Shown one piece after another: positions 1 through 8,353 of a stretch of DNA of 18,402 bases; within the stretch, counting starts at the first letter, position 1; each line of letters opens with the position of its first letter. The stretch covers positions 1 to 18,402 of the forward strand of contig NZ_JYJG01000443.1 of assembly GCF_000955955.1 (NCBI RefSeq), in the 5' to 3' direction. The translations under genes and the position numbers were made by a program. The notes below the pieces were generated by a model. The model saw only the letters and a list, made by a program, of their open reading frames with translations. It had not been told where the DNA came from and did not search any database. This DNA comes from Lentzea aerocolonigenes (lineage in GTDB: Bacteria > Actinomycetota > Actinomycetes > Mycobacteriales > Pseudonocardiaceae).

Positions 1-3000
1 CCGTGGCGGTGCGCCGCGACGCGGATCTCCTGCACTGGCGGGAAGTGCTGAACGGAGCACCGCTGCTGCAGCTGCCGACCGACCGGCCACGACCGGCGGT
101 GAGGTCGGGCGACGGCGCGAGCGTCACCCGTGAGTTCGGCGCTGACCTGGCCGAACGGCTGCGGGTGTTCGCGGGCACGCGGCGGGGCACGGTGTTCACC
201 ACCGTGCTCGGCGCGCTCGGTGCGGTGCTGTCGCGGTTCAGCGGCCAGGACGACTTCACCGTCGGCACCGCGGTGTCGAACCGCCCACCGGACGCGCGGG
301 ACGTCGTCGGCATGTTCCTCGACACCGTGCCTCTGCGGCTCGACCTGGCGGGCGACCCGTCGTTCGCCGAGCTGACGCATCGGATCCGCGACCTCAGCAC
401 CGAGGCGCTCGACCACCGCGACGTCCAGTTCGACGAACTCGTCGCCGCGGTCAACCCGGAACGCGACCTCGGCAGGAACCCGCTGTTCGACGTGATGGTC
501 GAGTTCGAACGCCAGGACGACATCGAGTTCGCCCCACCCGAGCTCACCGCGACGCTGCGGGACGTGCCCAGCGATCGCGCGCCCTTCGACCTCACCTACT
601 ACTTCACCCAGCACCGCGATGGACTGCGGTGCGTCGTCGAGTACGACACGGCGTTGTTCGACGAGGCCACCGTTTCGCGGCTGCTCGACTACGTCGGACA
701 CGTGCTGGACCGTGCGCTCACCGCACCTGACGCGCCGCTGTCGGAGCTGGTCACCCTCACGCGGGCCGATCGCGCCCTGCTCACCGCGGACAGCGGTGAA
801 CAGGCCGGGCGACCGGAGGCGTGCCTGCACGAACTGGTGGAACAGCAGGCACTTCGCACCCCGGACACCGTCGCGCTGATGGGACGGCACGGCGGGACGA
901 CCTACCGGGAACTGGTCGAGCGCGCGGCGGGACTGGCCGCCGCGCTGCGAGATCGTGGTGCCGGCCCCGGCGCGGTCGTCGGCGTTCTGCTCCCGCGCGG
1001 TGCCTACCTGATCGTCGCGGTGCTCGCCGTGCTGCGCTCGGGTGCCGCGTACCTGCCGCTCGACCCGGAACTGCCCGCGGCGCGGCTGCGGTATCTGGCC
1101 GGTGACAGCGCCGCCGCGCTCGTGATCACCTCCAGGTCCACAGTGGACAAGGCGGTGGACCTCCCCGTCCAGTACGTGGAGGACGCCGTGCCCGCACCGC
1201 ACGAACCGGTGCCCGGCGATCCGGACGGTCCCGCCTACGTCATCTACACCTCCGGCTCGACCGGACGGCCGAAGGGCGTCGTCGTCCCGCACCGCGGACC
1301 GGTGAACCTGGTGCGGTGGCACCTGCGTCACCACGAGCCGTTGCGCACGGCCCAGTGGACCTCGCTGTCGTTCGACGTGAGCGTGCAGGAGATCTTCACG
1401 ACGCTCGCCGCGGGCGCGACCCTCGTGCTGGTCGACGCCGGCGAACGGCACGACCTGGCGGACCTGGTGGTGCGGTACGGCGTGCAGCGGCTGTTCCTGC
1501 CGTTCAGCCCGCTGCGCCACCTGCTCGACCAGCGGCCGTCCCTGTCGTCGCTGCGTGAGGTGTTCTCCGCCGGAGAGGCCATGGTGATCACGCCGTCCGT
1601 GCGCTGGTTCCTCTCAGGCCACCCGCTCTGCGCGCTGTACAACCAGTACGGCCCCACCGAGACGTCGATCATCGTGACGTCGCACCGCGTCGACCCGGTG
1701 CTCGGCTCCCGGCCGCCCATCGGCAGGCCCATCACGGGGGCACGGGTGGAGGTCGTCGACGCGGCGGGCAGGGCGGTGCCGGTCGGCGCGGTGGGGGAGA
1801 TCCGCGTCAGCGGGCTGCCGGTGGCCACCGGGTACGTCGGCCTGCCGCCGTTCGGCGACGACTACCGGACCGGTGATCTCGGCAGGGTCCGCCCGGACGG
1901 CGAGATCGAGTTCCTGGGCAGGCGCGACGACCAGGTGAAGATCAGGGGTCACCGCGTCGAACCCGGCGAGGTCACCGCAGCGCTGTCCGAAGTGGACGGT
2001 GTGGCCGCGGCGGCCGTGATCGCCAGGCCGGATCGCGACGGTGCGGCCGAACTCGTCGCCTACGTCGTGCCGGCACACGACGCCGTGGACGTGACGCAGC
2101 TGCGGGACCGCCTCGCTGAGACGTTGCCCGGCCACCTGGTACCCCGGTCATGGGTGACGCTGGACCGCTTGCCGCACCAGGTGAACGGCAAGCTGGACCG
2201 CACCGCGCTGCCGGAACCGGCCCCGCCGGCGCCCACTGCCTGCGACGAGATGCCGGTGACGGACGCCGAGCTGTCGGTGCACGAAATCTGGTGCGCCGAA
2301 CTGGGTTTGCCGCGCATCGGCGTCACCCGGTCGTTCTTCGCGGCGGGCGGCCACTCGCTGAACGCGGTCAAAGTCGTGCACCGGATCGCGGTGGCACACG
2401 ACACCCGGATGACGGTGGCCGAGTTCTTCGCGGCGCCCACGATCCGCGCGGTCGCCGCGAGGCTGGAGACCACCGCCACGTCGCCGGTCACCTCGGTGGT
2501 GAGCAGGCTGTGGCACAAGCAGCAGCGGCTCGTCGAGCCGTCCGTCCACCACATCGCGCACCGGGTCGACGTGGAGGGCGATCTCGACGTGCCCGTGCTG
2601 CGGCGGGCGTTGGCGGAACTGGTGCGCCGGCACGAGGCGTTGCGGACACGGTTCCTGTGCCGCGACGGTGAGCTGGTCGCCGAGGTGCTGCCCGCGTTCC
2701 CCGTCGACCTGGTGCCCGAACGCGTGACCGACGCCGGCGCGTGGTGCTCGGACTGGGTGGCCGCGCCGTTCGCGCTCGACCGGAGTCCGCTGTTCCGGAT
2801 CGGCCTGGCCGAGACCGGCCCCGGCAGGCACGTGCTGGTCACCGTGTTCCACCACGCGATCTGCGACGCGTGGTCGTTGACCGTGCTCTGGCGGGACCTG
2901 GCGGAGCTGTACGCGGGACGCGACCTGCCGCGGCAGGTCGCGCAGTACGCCGACCGCGCGCGATGGGAGCGGGAGGTGCTCGGCGGAGGCGACCGTGCAC

Positions 3001-3734
3001 GGCTGGAACTGTTCTGGCGCACCGAGTTGCGCGGAGCGTCGCTGACCGCGTCGCTGCCGGCGGACCGGCTCCGGCCAGCCCGGCTGTCCGGCAGGGGAGG
3101 CCTGCACCGCGCGGAAGCGGGGCTGGGCGCGGTGCGGGCGGCGGCGAGCGGACTCGGGGTCACGCCGAACGCCGTGCTGGTGGCGGGGCTCGGGGTCTGG
3201 CTCTCGCTGCGCACCGGGCGCACCGACGTCGTGGTGCCGCTGTCGAGCGCGAACCGGGTGGAGCCAGGACACGAGGACGTCGTGGGGCTGCTGGGCGACG
3301 TGCTGCCGCTGCGCCTGCGACTGTCCGAAGTGGACGACTTCGCCGGGCTCGTCGTGGCGGCCTCCTCCGCGCTGGCCCGCTCGCTCGACCACGCCGCACT
3401 GCCGTTGACCGAGATCGTCCGAGCGGTGGGTGCGAAGGAGCCGCCGGACCTGCTGTGCACGGTGGTCACCACGCCACCGGCGCGGGTGTCGCTGCCCGGC
3501 TTGCGCACGACGACACGTCCGGTGCTGCGGCCTGGAGCCGCGAGGACCGAGCTGTACGTGGTGCTGGTACCGGGTGAGGAGACGGTGGAGGTGCTCGTCG
3601 AGTACTCGGCCGACCTGTTCGACGAAGGCACTGTTGCCGCGTGGACAGCGGAGCTGGTCGATGTGTTGACCTGGTTTGCCAACGATCCGCACCAACCGTT
3701 GTCGAGTTTGGCAAACTCTGGCAAACTCGGGTGA
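1..3734 (+). CDS. Nonribosomal peptide synthetase, C(partial)-A-T-C, 5' end outside the window
   Basis: This protein activates an amino acid as an acyl-adenylate, loads it on a carrier thiol and forms peptide bonds in the cytosol. The reading frame is open from base 3 and the gene starts upstream. Residues count from base 3. Residues 1-245 are the second half of a condensation domain (SNRP near 92, HRDVQFDEL near 138, the RNPLFDVM block near 158); its HHxxxDG lies upstream. Residues 275-740 are the adenylation domain (YTSGSTGRPKG 415-425, NQYGPTE 547-553, YRTGD near 621, NGKLDR 728-733). The carrier domain has GGHSL with phosphopantetheine Ser785. Residues 830-1235 are a second condensation domain (RHEALRTRF near 876, HHAICDAWS 950-958). 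There is no thioesterase, so release must use the terminal C domain, another protein or a downstream enzyme. The specificity residues read D-V-Q-F-F-A-Q-I-I plus Lys730, closest in pattern to proline-type DVQ codes but not a match. Domain calls are secure; the substrate is not. Confidence 0.96.
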   Translation, partial: VAVRRDADLLHWREVLNGAPLLQLPTDRPRPAVRSGDGASVTREFGADLAERLRVFAGTRRGTVFTTVLGALGAVLSRFSGQDDFTVGTAVSNRPPDARDVVGMFLDTVPLRLDLAGDPSFAELTHRIRDLSTEALDHRDVQFDELVAAVNPERDLGRNPLFDVMVEFERQDDIEFAPPELTATLRDVPSDRAPFDLTYYFTQHRDGLRCVVEYDTALFDEATVSRLLDYVGHVLDRALTAPDAPLSELVTLTRADRALLTADSGEQAGRPEACLHELVEQQALRTPDTVALMGRHGGTTYRELVERAAGLAAALRDRGAGPGAVVGVLLPRGAYLIVAVLAVLRSGAAYLPLDPELPAARLRYLAGDSAAALVITSRSTVDKAVDLPVQYVEDAVPAPHEPVPGDPDGPAYVIYTSGSTGRPKGVVVPHRGPVNLVRWHLRHHEPLRTAQWTSLSFDVSVQEIFTTLAAGATLVLVDAGERHDLADLVVRYGVQRLFLPFSPLRHLLDQRPSLSSLREVFSAGEAMVITPSVRWFLSGHPLCALYNQYGPTETSIIVTSHRVDPVLGSRPPIGRPITGARVEVVDAAGRAVPVGAVGEIRVSGLPVATGYVGLPPFGDDYRTGDLGRVRPDGEIEFLGRRDDQVKIRGHRVEPGEVTAALSEVDGVAAAAVIARPDRDGAAELVAYVVPAHDAVDVTQLRDRLAETLPGHLVPRSWVTLDRLPHQVNGKLDRTALPEPAPPAPTACDEMPVTDAELSVHEIWCAELGLPRIGVTRSFFAAGGHSLNAVKVVHRIAVAHDTRMTVAEFFAAPTIRAVAARLETTATSPVTSVVSRLWHKQQRLVEPSVHHIAHRVDVEGDLDVPVLRRALAELVRRHEALRTRFLCRDGELVAEVLPAFPVDLVPERVTDAGAWCSDWVAAPFALDRSPLFRIGLAETGPGRHVLVTVFHHAICDAWSLTVLWRDLAELYAGRDLPRQVAQYADRARWEREVLGGGDRARLELFWRTELRGASLTASLPADRLRPARLSGRGGLHRAEAGLGAVRAAASGLGVTPNAVLVAGLGVWLSLRTGRTDVVVPLSSANRVEPGHEDVVGLLGDVLPLRLRLSEVDDFAGLVVAASSALARSLDHAALPLTEIVRAVGAKEPPDLLCTVVTTPPARVSLPGLRTTTRPVLRPGAARTELYVVLVPGEETVEVLVEYSADLFDEGTVAAWTAELVDVLTWFANDPHQPLSSLANSGKLG

Positions 3735-3738
3735 GTTT
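3699..3738 (+). promoter_or_regulatory. Putative operator (GGCAA repeats) and alternative hairpins ahead of the DUF1611 gene
   Basis: GGCAA occurs at 3710-3714 and 3720-3724, exactly 10 bp apart, with TTGTC at 3699-3703. Two further elements, TTGAC 3666-3670 and TTGCC 3676-3680, are also 10 bp apart inside the synthetase gene. The same elements recur at 7388-7414 and 8354-8380. GAGTTT (3704-3709) pairs with AAACTC (3713-3718), and a second AAACTC (3723-3728) pairs with GAGTTT (3733-3738), so two small stems can form. The last synthetase codons here (AGT, TTG, GCA, TCT, AAA) break the strong G/C third-base habit, as expected if DNA-level constraint overrides codon choice. The regulator is unknown. 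Confidence 0.5.
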
Positions 3739-3762
3739 CCAGCCATTACCAGGGGGATCGCG

Positions 3763-4851
3763 ATGGAGCATCTGAAAAGGCTTGCCGTCCTGGCAGACGG
3801 CGAGATGGCACCGCACCCGTCGAAAACACTGGCCGGCGTGCTGCGCTACCGGTCGGACCGCGTCGTGGTCGCGGTCGACCGGCAACACGACGGGCGGGAC
3901 ACCGGTGACGTGCTGGGCCTCGGCCACGGCACCCCGATCGTCCGCGACGTCGCCGCCGCACTGGAGCACGGGCCGGACGGGGTGCTGCTCGCCACCGAAC
4001 CGACCGGCGGCGTGCTGCACCCGTACTGGCGCGACCAGATCCTGCAGGCGGCGGAGGCGGGCCTCGACGTCGTCAACGGTCTGCACACCCTGATCTCCGG
4101 CGACGAACGCATCGTGGCCGCCGCGCAGCGGTCGGGAGCGAGGATCTGGGATCTGCGCACCCCGCCGGTCGAGCGGTACCGGACGCCTCTCGACGCGGAC
4201 GGCAAGCCGATCGTCCGCGTTCGCGAGCACCGTCCGGGCACGAGGACCGTTCTCGCGGTCGGCACGGACTGCGGCATCGGCAAGATGACCACGATGCTCG
4301 AGATCGAGCGGGAGAGCGCGGCCCGCGGGCTCGGTCCCGCGTTCGTGGCGACGGGCCAGATCGCGATGATGATCACCGGTCGCGGTGTGCCGGTCGACGC
4401 GATCATGAGCGACTTCGTCAACAGCGTGGTCGAGGACGAGGTGTGCGACGCGGTGCGGGAGCACGACCTGGTGCTCGTCGAGGGGCAGGGTGCGTTGAAC
4501 CACCCGCGCTTCTCCGCGGTGACGCTCGGACTGCTGCACGGCACCCGGCCGGATTCGATGATCCTCTGCCACGACCTGCGCCGCCCGGCGATCAAGCTGA
4601 TGCCGGACTGGCCGCTGCCGCCGTTGAAGCGGGCCATCGAGATCAACGAGGAGGCCGCCCGGTGGCTGTGGCCGGACGGACCGGCGCGGGTCGTCGGTGT
4701 CTCCGTCATCACCGGTGCGGTGCCGGACGAGCAGGCCCGCGCCGAGCTGGCCCGGATCACCGAGGAGACCGGCCTGCCCGCGACCGACGTGCTGCGCTAC
4801 GGGCCGGGCCCGCTGGTCGACGCGATCATGGCCGGGCCCGTCGCGAGCTGA
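3763..4851 (+). CDS. DUF1611 family protein, DgcN-like P-loop enzyme, possible amino-acid N-acetyltransferase
   Basis: This is a 362-residue cytosolic protein of the DUF1611 family. The N-terminal half is a Rossmann-like domain; the C-terminal half opens with the P-loop GTDCGIGKMTT at residues 167-177, followed by VLVEGQGALNHP, a family hallmark. From family knowledge, the characterised member DgcN N-acetylates D-glutamate, and relatives are often paired with an enolase-superfamily racemase; no such partner is in the window. The ATG at 3763 is chosen because AGGGGGA lies just upstream (3751-3757). An upstream in-frame start at 3676 would sit inside the synthetase gene. The gap to the synthetase stop is 28 bp, so co-transcription is possible, but a putative operator sits at the junction and may give the gene its own promoter. 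In this context it may modify or protect an amino-acid precursor or the product; that is inference. Family assignment is firm, reaction is not. Confidence 0.9.
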   Translation: MEHLKRLAVLADGEMAPHPSKTLAGVLRYRSDRVVVAVDRQHDGRDTGDVLGLGHGTPIVRDVAAALEHGPDGVLLATEPTGGVLHPYWRDQILQAAEAGLDVVNGLHTLISGDERIVAAAQRSGARIWDLRTPPVERYRTPLDADGKPIVRVREHRPGTRTVLAVGTDCGIGKMTTMLEIERESAARGLGPAFVATGQIAMMITGRGVPVDAIMSDFVNSVVEDEVCDAVREHDLVLVEGQGALNHPRFSAVTLGLLHGTRPDSMILCHDLRRPAIKLMPDWPLPPLKRAIEINEEAARWLWPDGPARVVGVSVITGAVPDEQARAELARITEETGLPATDVLRYGPGPLVDAIMAGPVAS

Positions 4852-4865
4852 CCCGGTCCGCGATG

Positions 4866-4904
4866 GCACCGCGGCTCGTTCGATCGCCGAGCGGGCCGCG
4901 GTGC
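4866..4904. terminator. Strong hairpin between convergent genes
   Basis: GCACCGCGGC (4866-4875) and GCCGCGGTGC (4895-4904) are perfect 10-bp inverted repeats, and the stem can be extended by CTCG/CGAG on the inside. It fills the 60-bp gap between the stop of the DUF1611 gene and the stop of the convergent exporter gene. No U-run follows, as is usual in actinomycetes, so it probably acts as a bidirectional terminator or 3'-end stabiliser. Confidence 0.7.
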
Positions 4905-4911
4905 GGCGTGG

Positions 4912-6132
4912 TCAGCCGGCGCGTCGTGAACCCCAGGCCAGCAGCGTCGTGACGACGAGGACGAAGGCAGCGAGTGCCAGCCAGTACACGTGGTGCGCGC
5001 CCGCGTAGTACATCGTGAGGAACACGCTGCCGCCCGCGAGCGAACCGAGTGCCTCGCCCGCGGTCCAGCAGACCTGGCGCAGGTTGAACGCCTCGAACTT
5101 CGACTCGATGGCGAGCCCGGCGAACGCGGTGCTCTGCATCGGTGTGAACACCATCTCGGCCAGCGCGAAGATCGACACCGCGATCGCGGTACCCCACCAC
5201 GCCGGCACGTCCAGGCCGAGCGTGAACAGCGCCAGCGTGAAGATGAAGGAACCCCGCACCAGCACGGTGAACGGCGTCGCCCCGCGCCGCATGATCCTCG
5301 TGACCACCGCGGTGACCGGACCCTGGAACACCGCGATCGCCAGCGCCGGCCCGGCGATCAACGCGCCGCGCAGGAACTTCGAGTCCGCGAACTCCTGCGC
5401 GACCAGCAGTGCGATCGCCGAGTAGAAGTGCCCGTACACGAACGCCCCGGTCGCGCCGATGACCACCAGCCTGCGGGTGGCCGGATCGGTCACCGTCCAG
5501 CGCAGCACCTCGCCGCTGATGGGCCACGCGGCGGCCGCGGGCGCGGGGCGCAGGCCGCCTGGCACACCGGCGAACACCGCGAGGCCGGCCAGCAGATAGC
5601 ACGCGGCGACCACGGCCAGCAGCAGCTTCGCGTCGACGACGATGAGGAAGCCGCCGATGAACGGGCCGAGCGCGGCGGCCAGGTTCACCGCGATCTGCAG
5701 CATCGAGTACATCCGGTTGCGGCCGATGTCGCTGCGCAGCTCCTCGGCGATCAGCACCCTGGACATGAGGTAGTGGACGCTGACCCCGAGCCCGGCGATC
5801 ACGAGCAGCGCGACTTTCGCCAGTGGCGAGCCGACGTGCGGCAGCGACCCGAACGCGACGGCGCTGAGCACCATGCTGCCCGCCATGCCGCGCAGGTAGG
5901 TGAGCCTCGTGAGCCACCGGTTGAGCAACAGCGCCGACAGCCCGGCCGACGCGGAGTAGGCGAACAGGCCGATGCCGACGAACGCGGTGCTGGACCCCGT
6001 CGCGAGCAGCACGCCGAGTACGGGCAGCACCGAGTACAGGCCGAGGCAGCCGAGTCCCTGGTCCACCGCGAGCGACCAGCGCAGGCGCGCACCGAGCTCC
6101 TCGGCGGCGGGGGCGGGGGAGAGAGGCGTCAC
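4912..6132 (-). CDS. Major facilitator superfamily transporter (probable product exporter)
   Basis: The product is a 406-residue integral membrane protein with about 12 hydrophobic segments and a short basic loop after the second (around NRWLTRLTYLRG), as in drug/metabolite exporters of the MFS. A longer basic loop near the middle (after the GGLRP segment) divides the two six-helix halves. The GTG start at 6132 is preferred because GGAGG lies 4 bases upstream and the GTGA overlaps the ligase stop codon by 4 bp, a clear sign of translational coupling. A start at 6228 would add an arginine-rich stretch unlike a transporter N-terminus. Being the second gene of a ligase-exporter operon suggests that it exports the peptide product, perhaps also giving self-resistance. 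The substrate cannot be read from the sequence. Confidence 0.9.
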   Translation of the reverse strand: MTPLSPAPAAEELGARLRWSLAVDQGLGCLGLYSVLPVLGVLLATGSSTAFVGIGLFAYSASAGLSALLLNRWLTRLTYLRGMAGSMVLSAVAFGSLPHVGSPLAKVALLVIAGLGVSVHYLMSRVLIAEELRSDIGRNRMYSMLQIAVNLAAALGPFIGGFLIVVDAKLLLAVVAACYLLAGLAVFAGVPGGLRPAPAAAAWPISGEVLRWTVTDPATRRLVVIGATGAFVYGHFYSAIALLVAQEFADSKFLRGALIAGPALAIAVFQGPVTAVVTRIMRRGATPFTVLVRGSFIFTLALFTLGLDVPAWWGTAIAVSIFALAEMVFTPMQSTAFAGLAIESKFEAFNLRQVCWTAGEALGSLAGGSVFLTMYYAGAHHVYWLALAAFVLVVTTLLAWGSRRAG

Positions 6133-7349
6133 GACGCCTCCACCTCGAACCGCACAGCGGCCATGAGGTCGTCCGCGCGTTCGCGGGCCTGCTCGACGGT
6201 GTCGCCGCCGATGACGAGCAGGCCGCACCGATCGCCCGACGCGTGGACGGGCGGAATGACCTCACCTGGCCGCACGGTCAGTTCCGCGTGCAGCACCTTC
6301 GGGTGTGCGACGACCTCTTCCCAGCCCTCGACCTCGCGCAACCGGCCTGGTGGCGGCGTGAAGTAGCGGGAGGTGGCCGCCCGTGACGGTGCGGGCGGTG
6401 GGGTCGCGCCGCCGGTCAGCTGGTCGTCGTAGACCAGGCCGAACATCTCCGCCTCCGGTACCGCGTGGCCGAGCAGGCGGTGGATCCAGTCGCCGCCGGG
6501 CCGCGGGTGCACCTCGCCCAGTACGACACCGTGCGCGGTGACCCAGAACTCGACGTGGAAAACACCGTGGGACAGACCGAGTGCCGCCGCCGCGCGCCGC
6601 ACCTGACCGGACACCTCGCCGGCTACCGGCGCGGGCAGTTCCGCGGGGAGGGTGTGGGCGACCTCGACGAAGCCCGCCGTCTCCTTGGCGGTCAGCGCCA
6701 GCACGTGCGGCACACCGCGGAGGAACACCCCTTCCGCGCTGTACTCCTGACCGGAGACGAACTCCTCGACGAGGAACTCCGGCGGTGATGCGGCGACCGC
6801 GGCACGCAGCGAAGCCTCGTCGCGGGCCAGGTGCACGCCCTCGCTGCCCTGACCACCGCGGGGCTTCACCACCCACGGACCGGCCACCTCGCCGGCGAAC
6901 GCCACCGCGTCGGCGAGGCTCGCGCAGAGCCGCACCGCCGGCTGTGGCAGCCCGGCCGCCGCGAGGACCTGCCTGCACTCGTCCTTGCGCTGACTGCGCC
7001 GCACCGCGGCAGGGGAGTTGCCCGGTGTGCCGAGCGCCTCGCTGACGGCCGCCACCGAGGGCAGCACCGCGTCGCGGAGTCCGAGCACGACGTCGAACCC
7101 TTCCCCGGCGGCTGTCCGTTCCCGTGCCCAGCGCACGCACGCGGCCGGGTCGTCGGGATCCACGACGGCGGTCGCCGATGCGGCCGCCGTGACCGCGGGT
7201 GCCGATGCCAGCAGGCCGGCACTGGTGATCACGTACGTCCGCAGCCCTCTGGCGTGGGCCTGGGCCAGTGCGTCCGCGACGATGTCGCGGCTCGAGGAGA
7301 CCGGTCCCGCACCCCCGATCAGCAGCACGGACTTCGGCACGCCGGCCAT
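6129..7349 (-). CDS. ATP-grasp carboxylate-amine ligase 1
   Basis: This is a 406-residue cytosolic ligase expected to activate a carboxylate as an acyl-phosphate with ATP and join it to an amine. The N-terminal Rossmann-like domain starts with VLLIGGAG. The ATP-binding lysine is in VVKPRGGQGSEG (Lys165). FLVEEFVSGQEYSAEG (192-207) is the typical middle strand. Metal ligands are Glu267 and Glu279, and EVHPRPGGD (279-287) keeps the ExxxR arrangement with His in place of the usual Asn. The ATG at 7349 is chosen because AGGGGGAG lies just upstream; a longer frame to 7394 lacks any ribosome binding site and would run into the operator. Its closest broad relatives are the L-amino acid ligase/carnosine-synthase type enzymes, though it is clearly diverged from the two ligases encoded at 8391-10980. 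It is the first gene of an operon with the exporter. The acyl and amine partners are unknown. Confidence 0.92.
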   Translation of the reverse strand: MAGVPKSVLLIGGAGPVSSSRDIVADALAQAHARGLRTYVITSAGLLASAPAVTAAASATAVVDPDDPAACVRWARERTAAGEGFDVVLGLRDAVLPSVAAVSEALGTPGNSPAAVRRSQRKDECRQVLAAAGLPQPAVRLCASLADAVAFAGEVAGPWVVKPRGGQGSEGVHLARDEASLRAAVAASPPEFLVEEFVSGQEYSAEGVFLRGVPHVLALTAKETAGFVEVAHTLPAELPAPVAGEVSGQVRRAAAALGLSHGVFHVEFWVTAHGVVLGEVHPRPGGDWIHRLLGHAVPEAEMFGLVYDDQLTGGATPPPAPSRAATSRYFTPPPGRLREVEGWEEVVAHPKVLHAELTVRPGEVIPPVHASGDRCGLLVIGGDTVEQARERADDLMAAVRFEVEAS

Positions 7350-7387
7350 CGCTCCCCCTGGTTGTCGCGGACAGCTCGTCTGCCACG

Positions 7388-7414
7388 TTGCCACAGTTTG
7401 ACAACATGAGGCAA
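7388..7414. promoter_or_regulatory. Putative shared operator in the divergent promoter region
   Basis: TTGCC (7388-7392), TTGAC (7398-7402) and GGCAA (7410-7414) form a 27-bp array. Read on the minus strand it is TTGCC-N7-GTCAA-N5-GGCAA, the same order and spacing as the site at 8354-8380. It lies between the divergent ligase 1 gene (start 7349) and the GNAT gene (start 7446) and could control both. On the plus side TAAGGT (7432-7437) is a possible -10 box, but the AAGG in it could instead serve as a ribosome binding site. Confidence 0.6.
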
Positions 7415-7445
7415 ACGCGGTGCACCTTCGGTAAGGTCCGTCGGC

Positions 7446-8330
7446 ATGGAGTCAGTGCAGGTGAGGCTCATGCGCGAGGACGATCTCGCCGGGGCGGAAC
7501 GCGCGTCGGCCGTGACGTTCCACGAGGGCGACCGGCTCACCCGGCGGGTGAACGAGCCGGAGCCGCAGCCCAGGTCCGAAACGGCGTCCGCGCAGTGGAT
7601 CGAGCGGATGCGCTACCTGCTCACCACTGATCCAGGCGGGTGCTGGGTCGCGACGGACGGCGAGGAGGTCGTCGGGTTCGCGATCTCGCAGAACCGCGAG
7701 CGGTTCTGGTACCTCGCCACCTACGGCGTGCTGCCGGACAGACAGGGTGGTGGCATCGGCAGGCGGCTGATGGATGCCGTGCTCGCCCACGCCGACGGCA
7801 GGCAGGGCATGTTCTCCTCCACCGTGCATCCCGGCGCGACGCGGCGCTACCGGCTGGCGGGCTTCACGTTGTACCCGCAGCTGCGCATGGTCGGCGAGGT
7901 CGACCGCTCGACGTTGCCCTCGATCACCGGGCTGCGCGACGGCGACGCGGCCGACTTCGGCTGGATGGACGAGCTGGACCGCTCCCTGCGCGGCGCCGGC
8001 CACGGGCCCGACCACGGCTACCTGGTGAAGAACATGCGACTCGTGGTCGCGCGGCGGCGGGACCGGTCGGCGCACGGGTACGTCTACGTCGACAGTCGCG
8101 GCCGGGCGGCGCTGCTCGCCGCGTCGAGCGAGGACATCGCGCAGGACCTGCTGTGGGAGGCACTCGCCTCCGCGCAGGGCGACACGCTGGTCAACTGCAT
8201 CACCACCGCCAACCACTGGGCGGTCGACGTCGGGCTCGCCGCAAAGCTCGACATCGGGCAGGAGGGGTACCTCGCGGTGCGTGGCATGGGTGAGCCCGCG
8301 CCCTACCTCGCCAGCGGTCATTTCCTCTGA
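7446..8330 (+). CDS. GNAT family N-acetyltransferase with two GNAT-like lobes
   Basis: The protein has 294 residues, about twice the size of a minimal GNAT. The N-terminal lobe carries motif A, VLPDRQGGGIGRRLMDAVL, with the acetyl-CoA loop QGGGIG at residues 100-105. The C-terminal lobe (about 150-294) has the same fold pattern (DGDAADFGWMDELDR, then a strand-helix region) but no matching CoA loop, so it is probably a degenerate second GNAT domain, an arrangement known in several antibiotic-pathway acetyltransferases. The ATG at 7446 gives the full motif; the AAGG at 7433-7436 is a modest ribosome binding site, or the mRNA may begin at the start codon. It lies between two ligase operons and shares the putative operator, so a role in acetylating the product, for tailoring or self-protection, is reasonable but inferred. 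Confidence 0.9.
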   Translation: MESVQVRLMREDDLAGAERASAVTFHEGDRLTRRVNEPEPQPRSETASAQWIERMRYLLTTDPGGCWVATDGEEVVGFAISQNRERFWYLATYGVLPDRQGGGIGRRLMDAVLAHADGRQGMFSSTVHPGATRRYRLAGFTLYPQLRMVGEVDRSTLPSITGLRDGDAADFGWMDELDRSLRGAGHGPDHGYLVKNMRLVVARRRDRSAHGYVYVDSRGRAALLAASSEDIAQDLLWEALASAQGDTLVNCITTANHWAVDVGLAAKLDIGQEGYLAVRGMGEPAPYLASGHFL

Positions 8331-8353
8331 CCGGATCTGCGCGGTGCCACGCA

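Noticed and set aside
2060..3746. Long minus-strand frames opposite the synthetase
   Set aside because: They lie wholly antisense to well-conserved domains, are Arg/Ser/Gly/Pro-rich with no motif, and are expected by chance in such GC-rich DNA.
4990..6366. 458-codon plus-strand frame opposite the exporter and ligase 1
   Set aside because: Rich in Arg, His, Glu and Gln with no domain; both opposite genes have clear family motifs and coupled starts.
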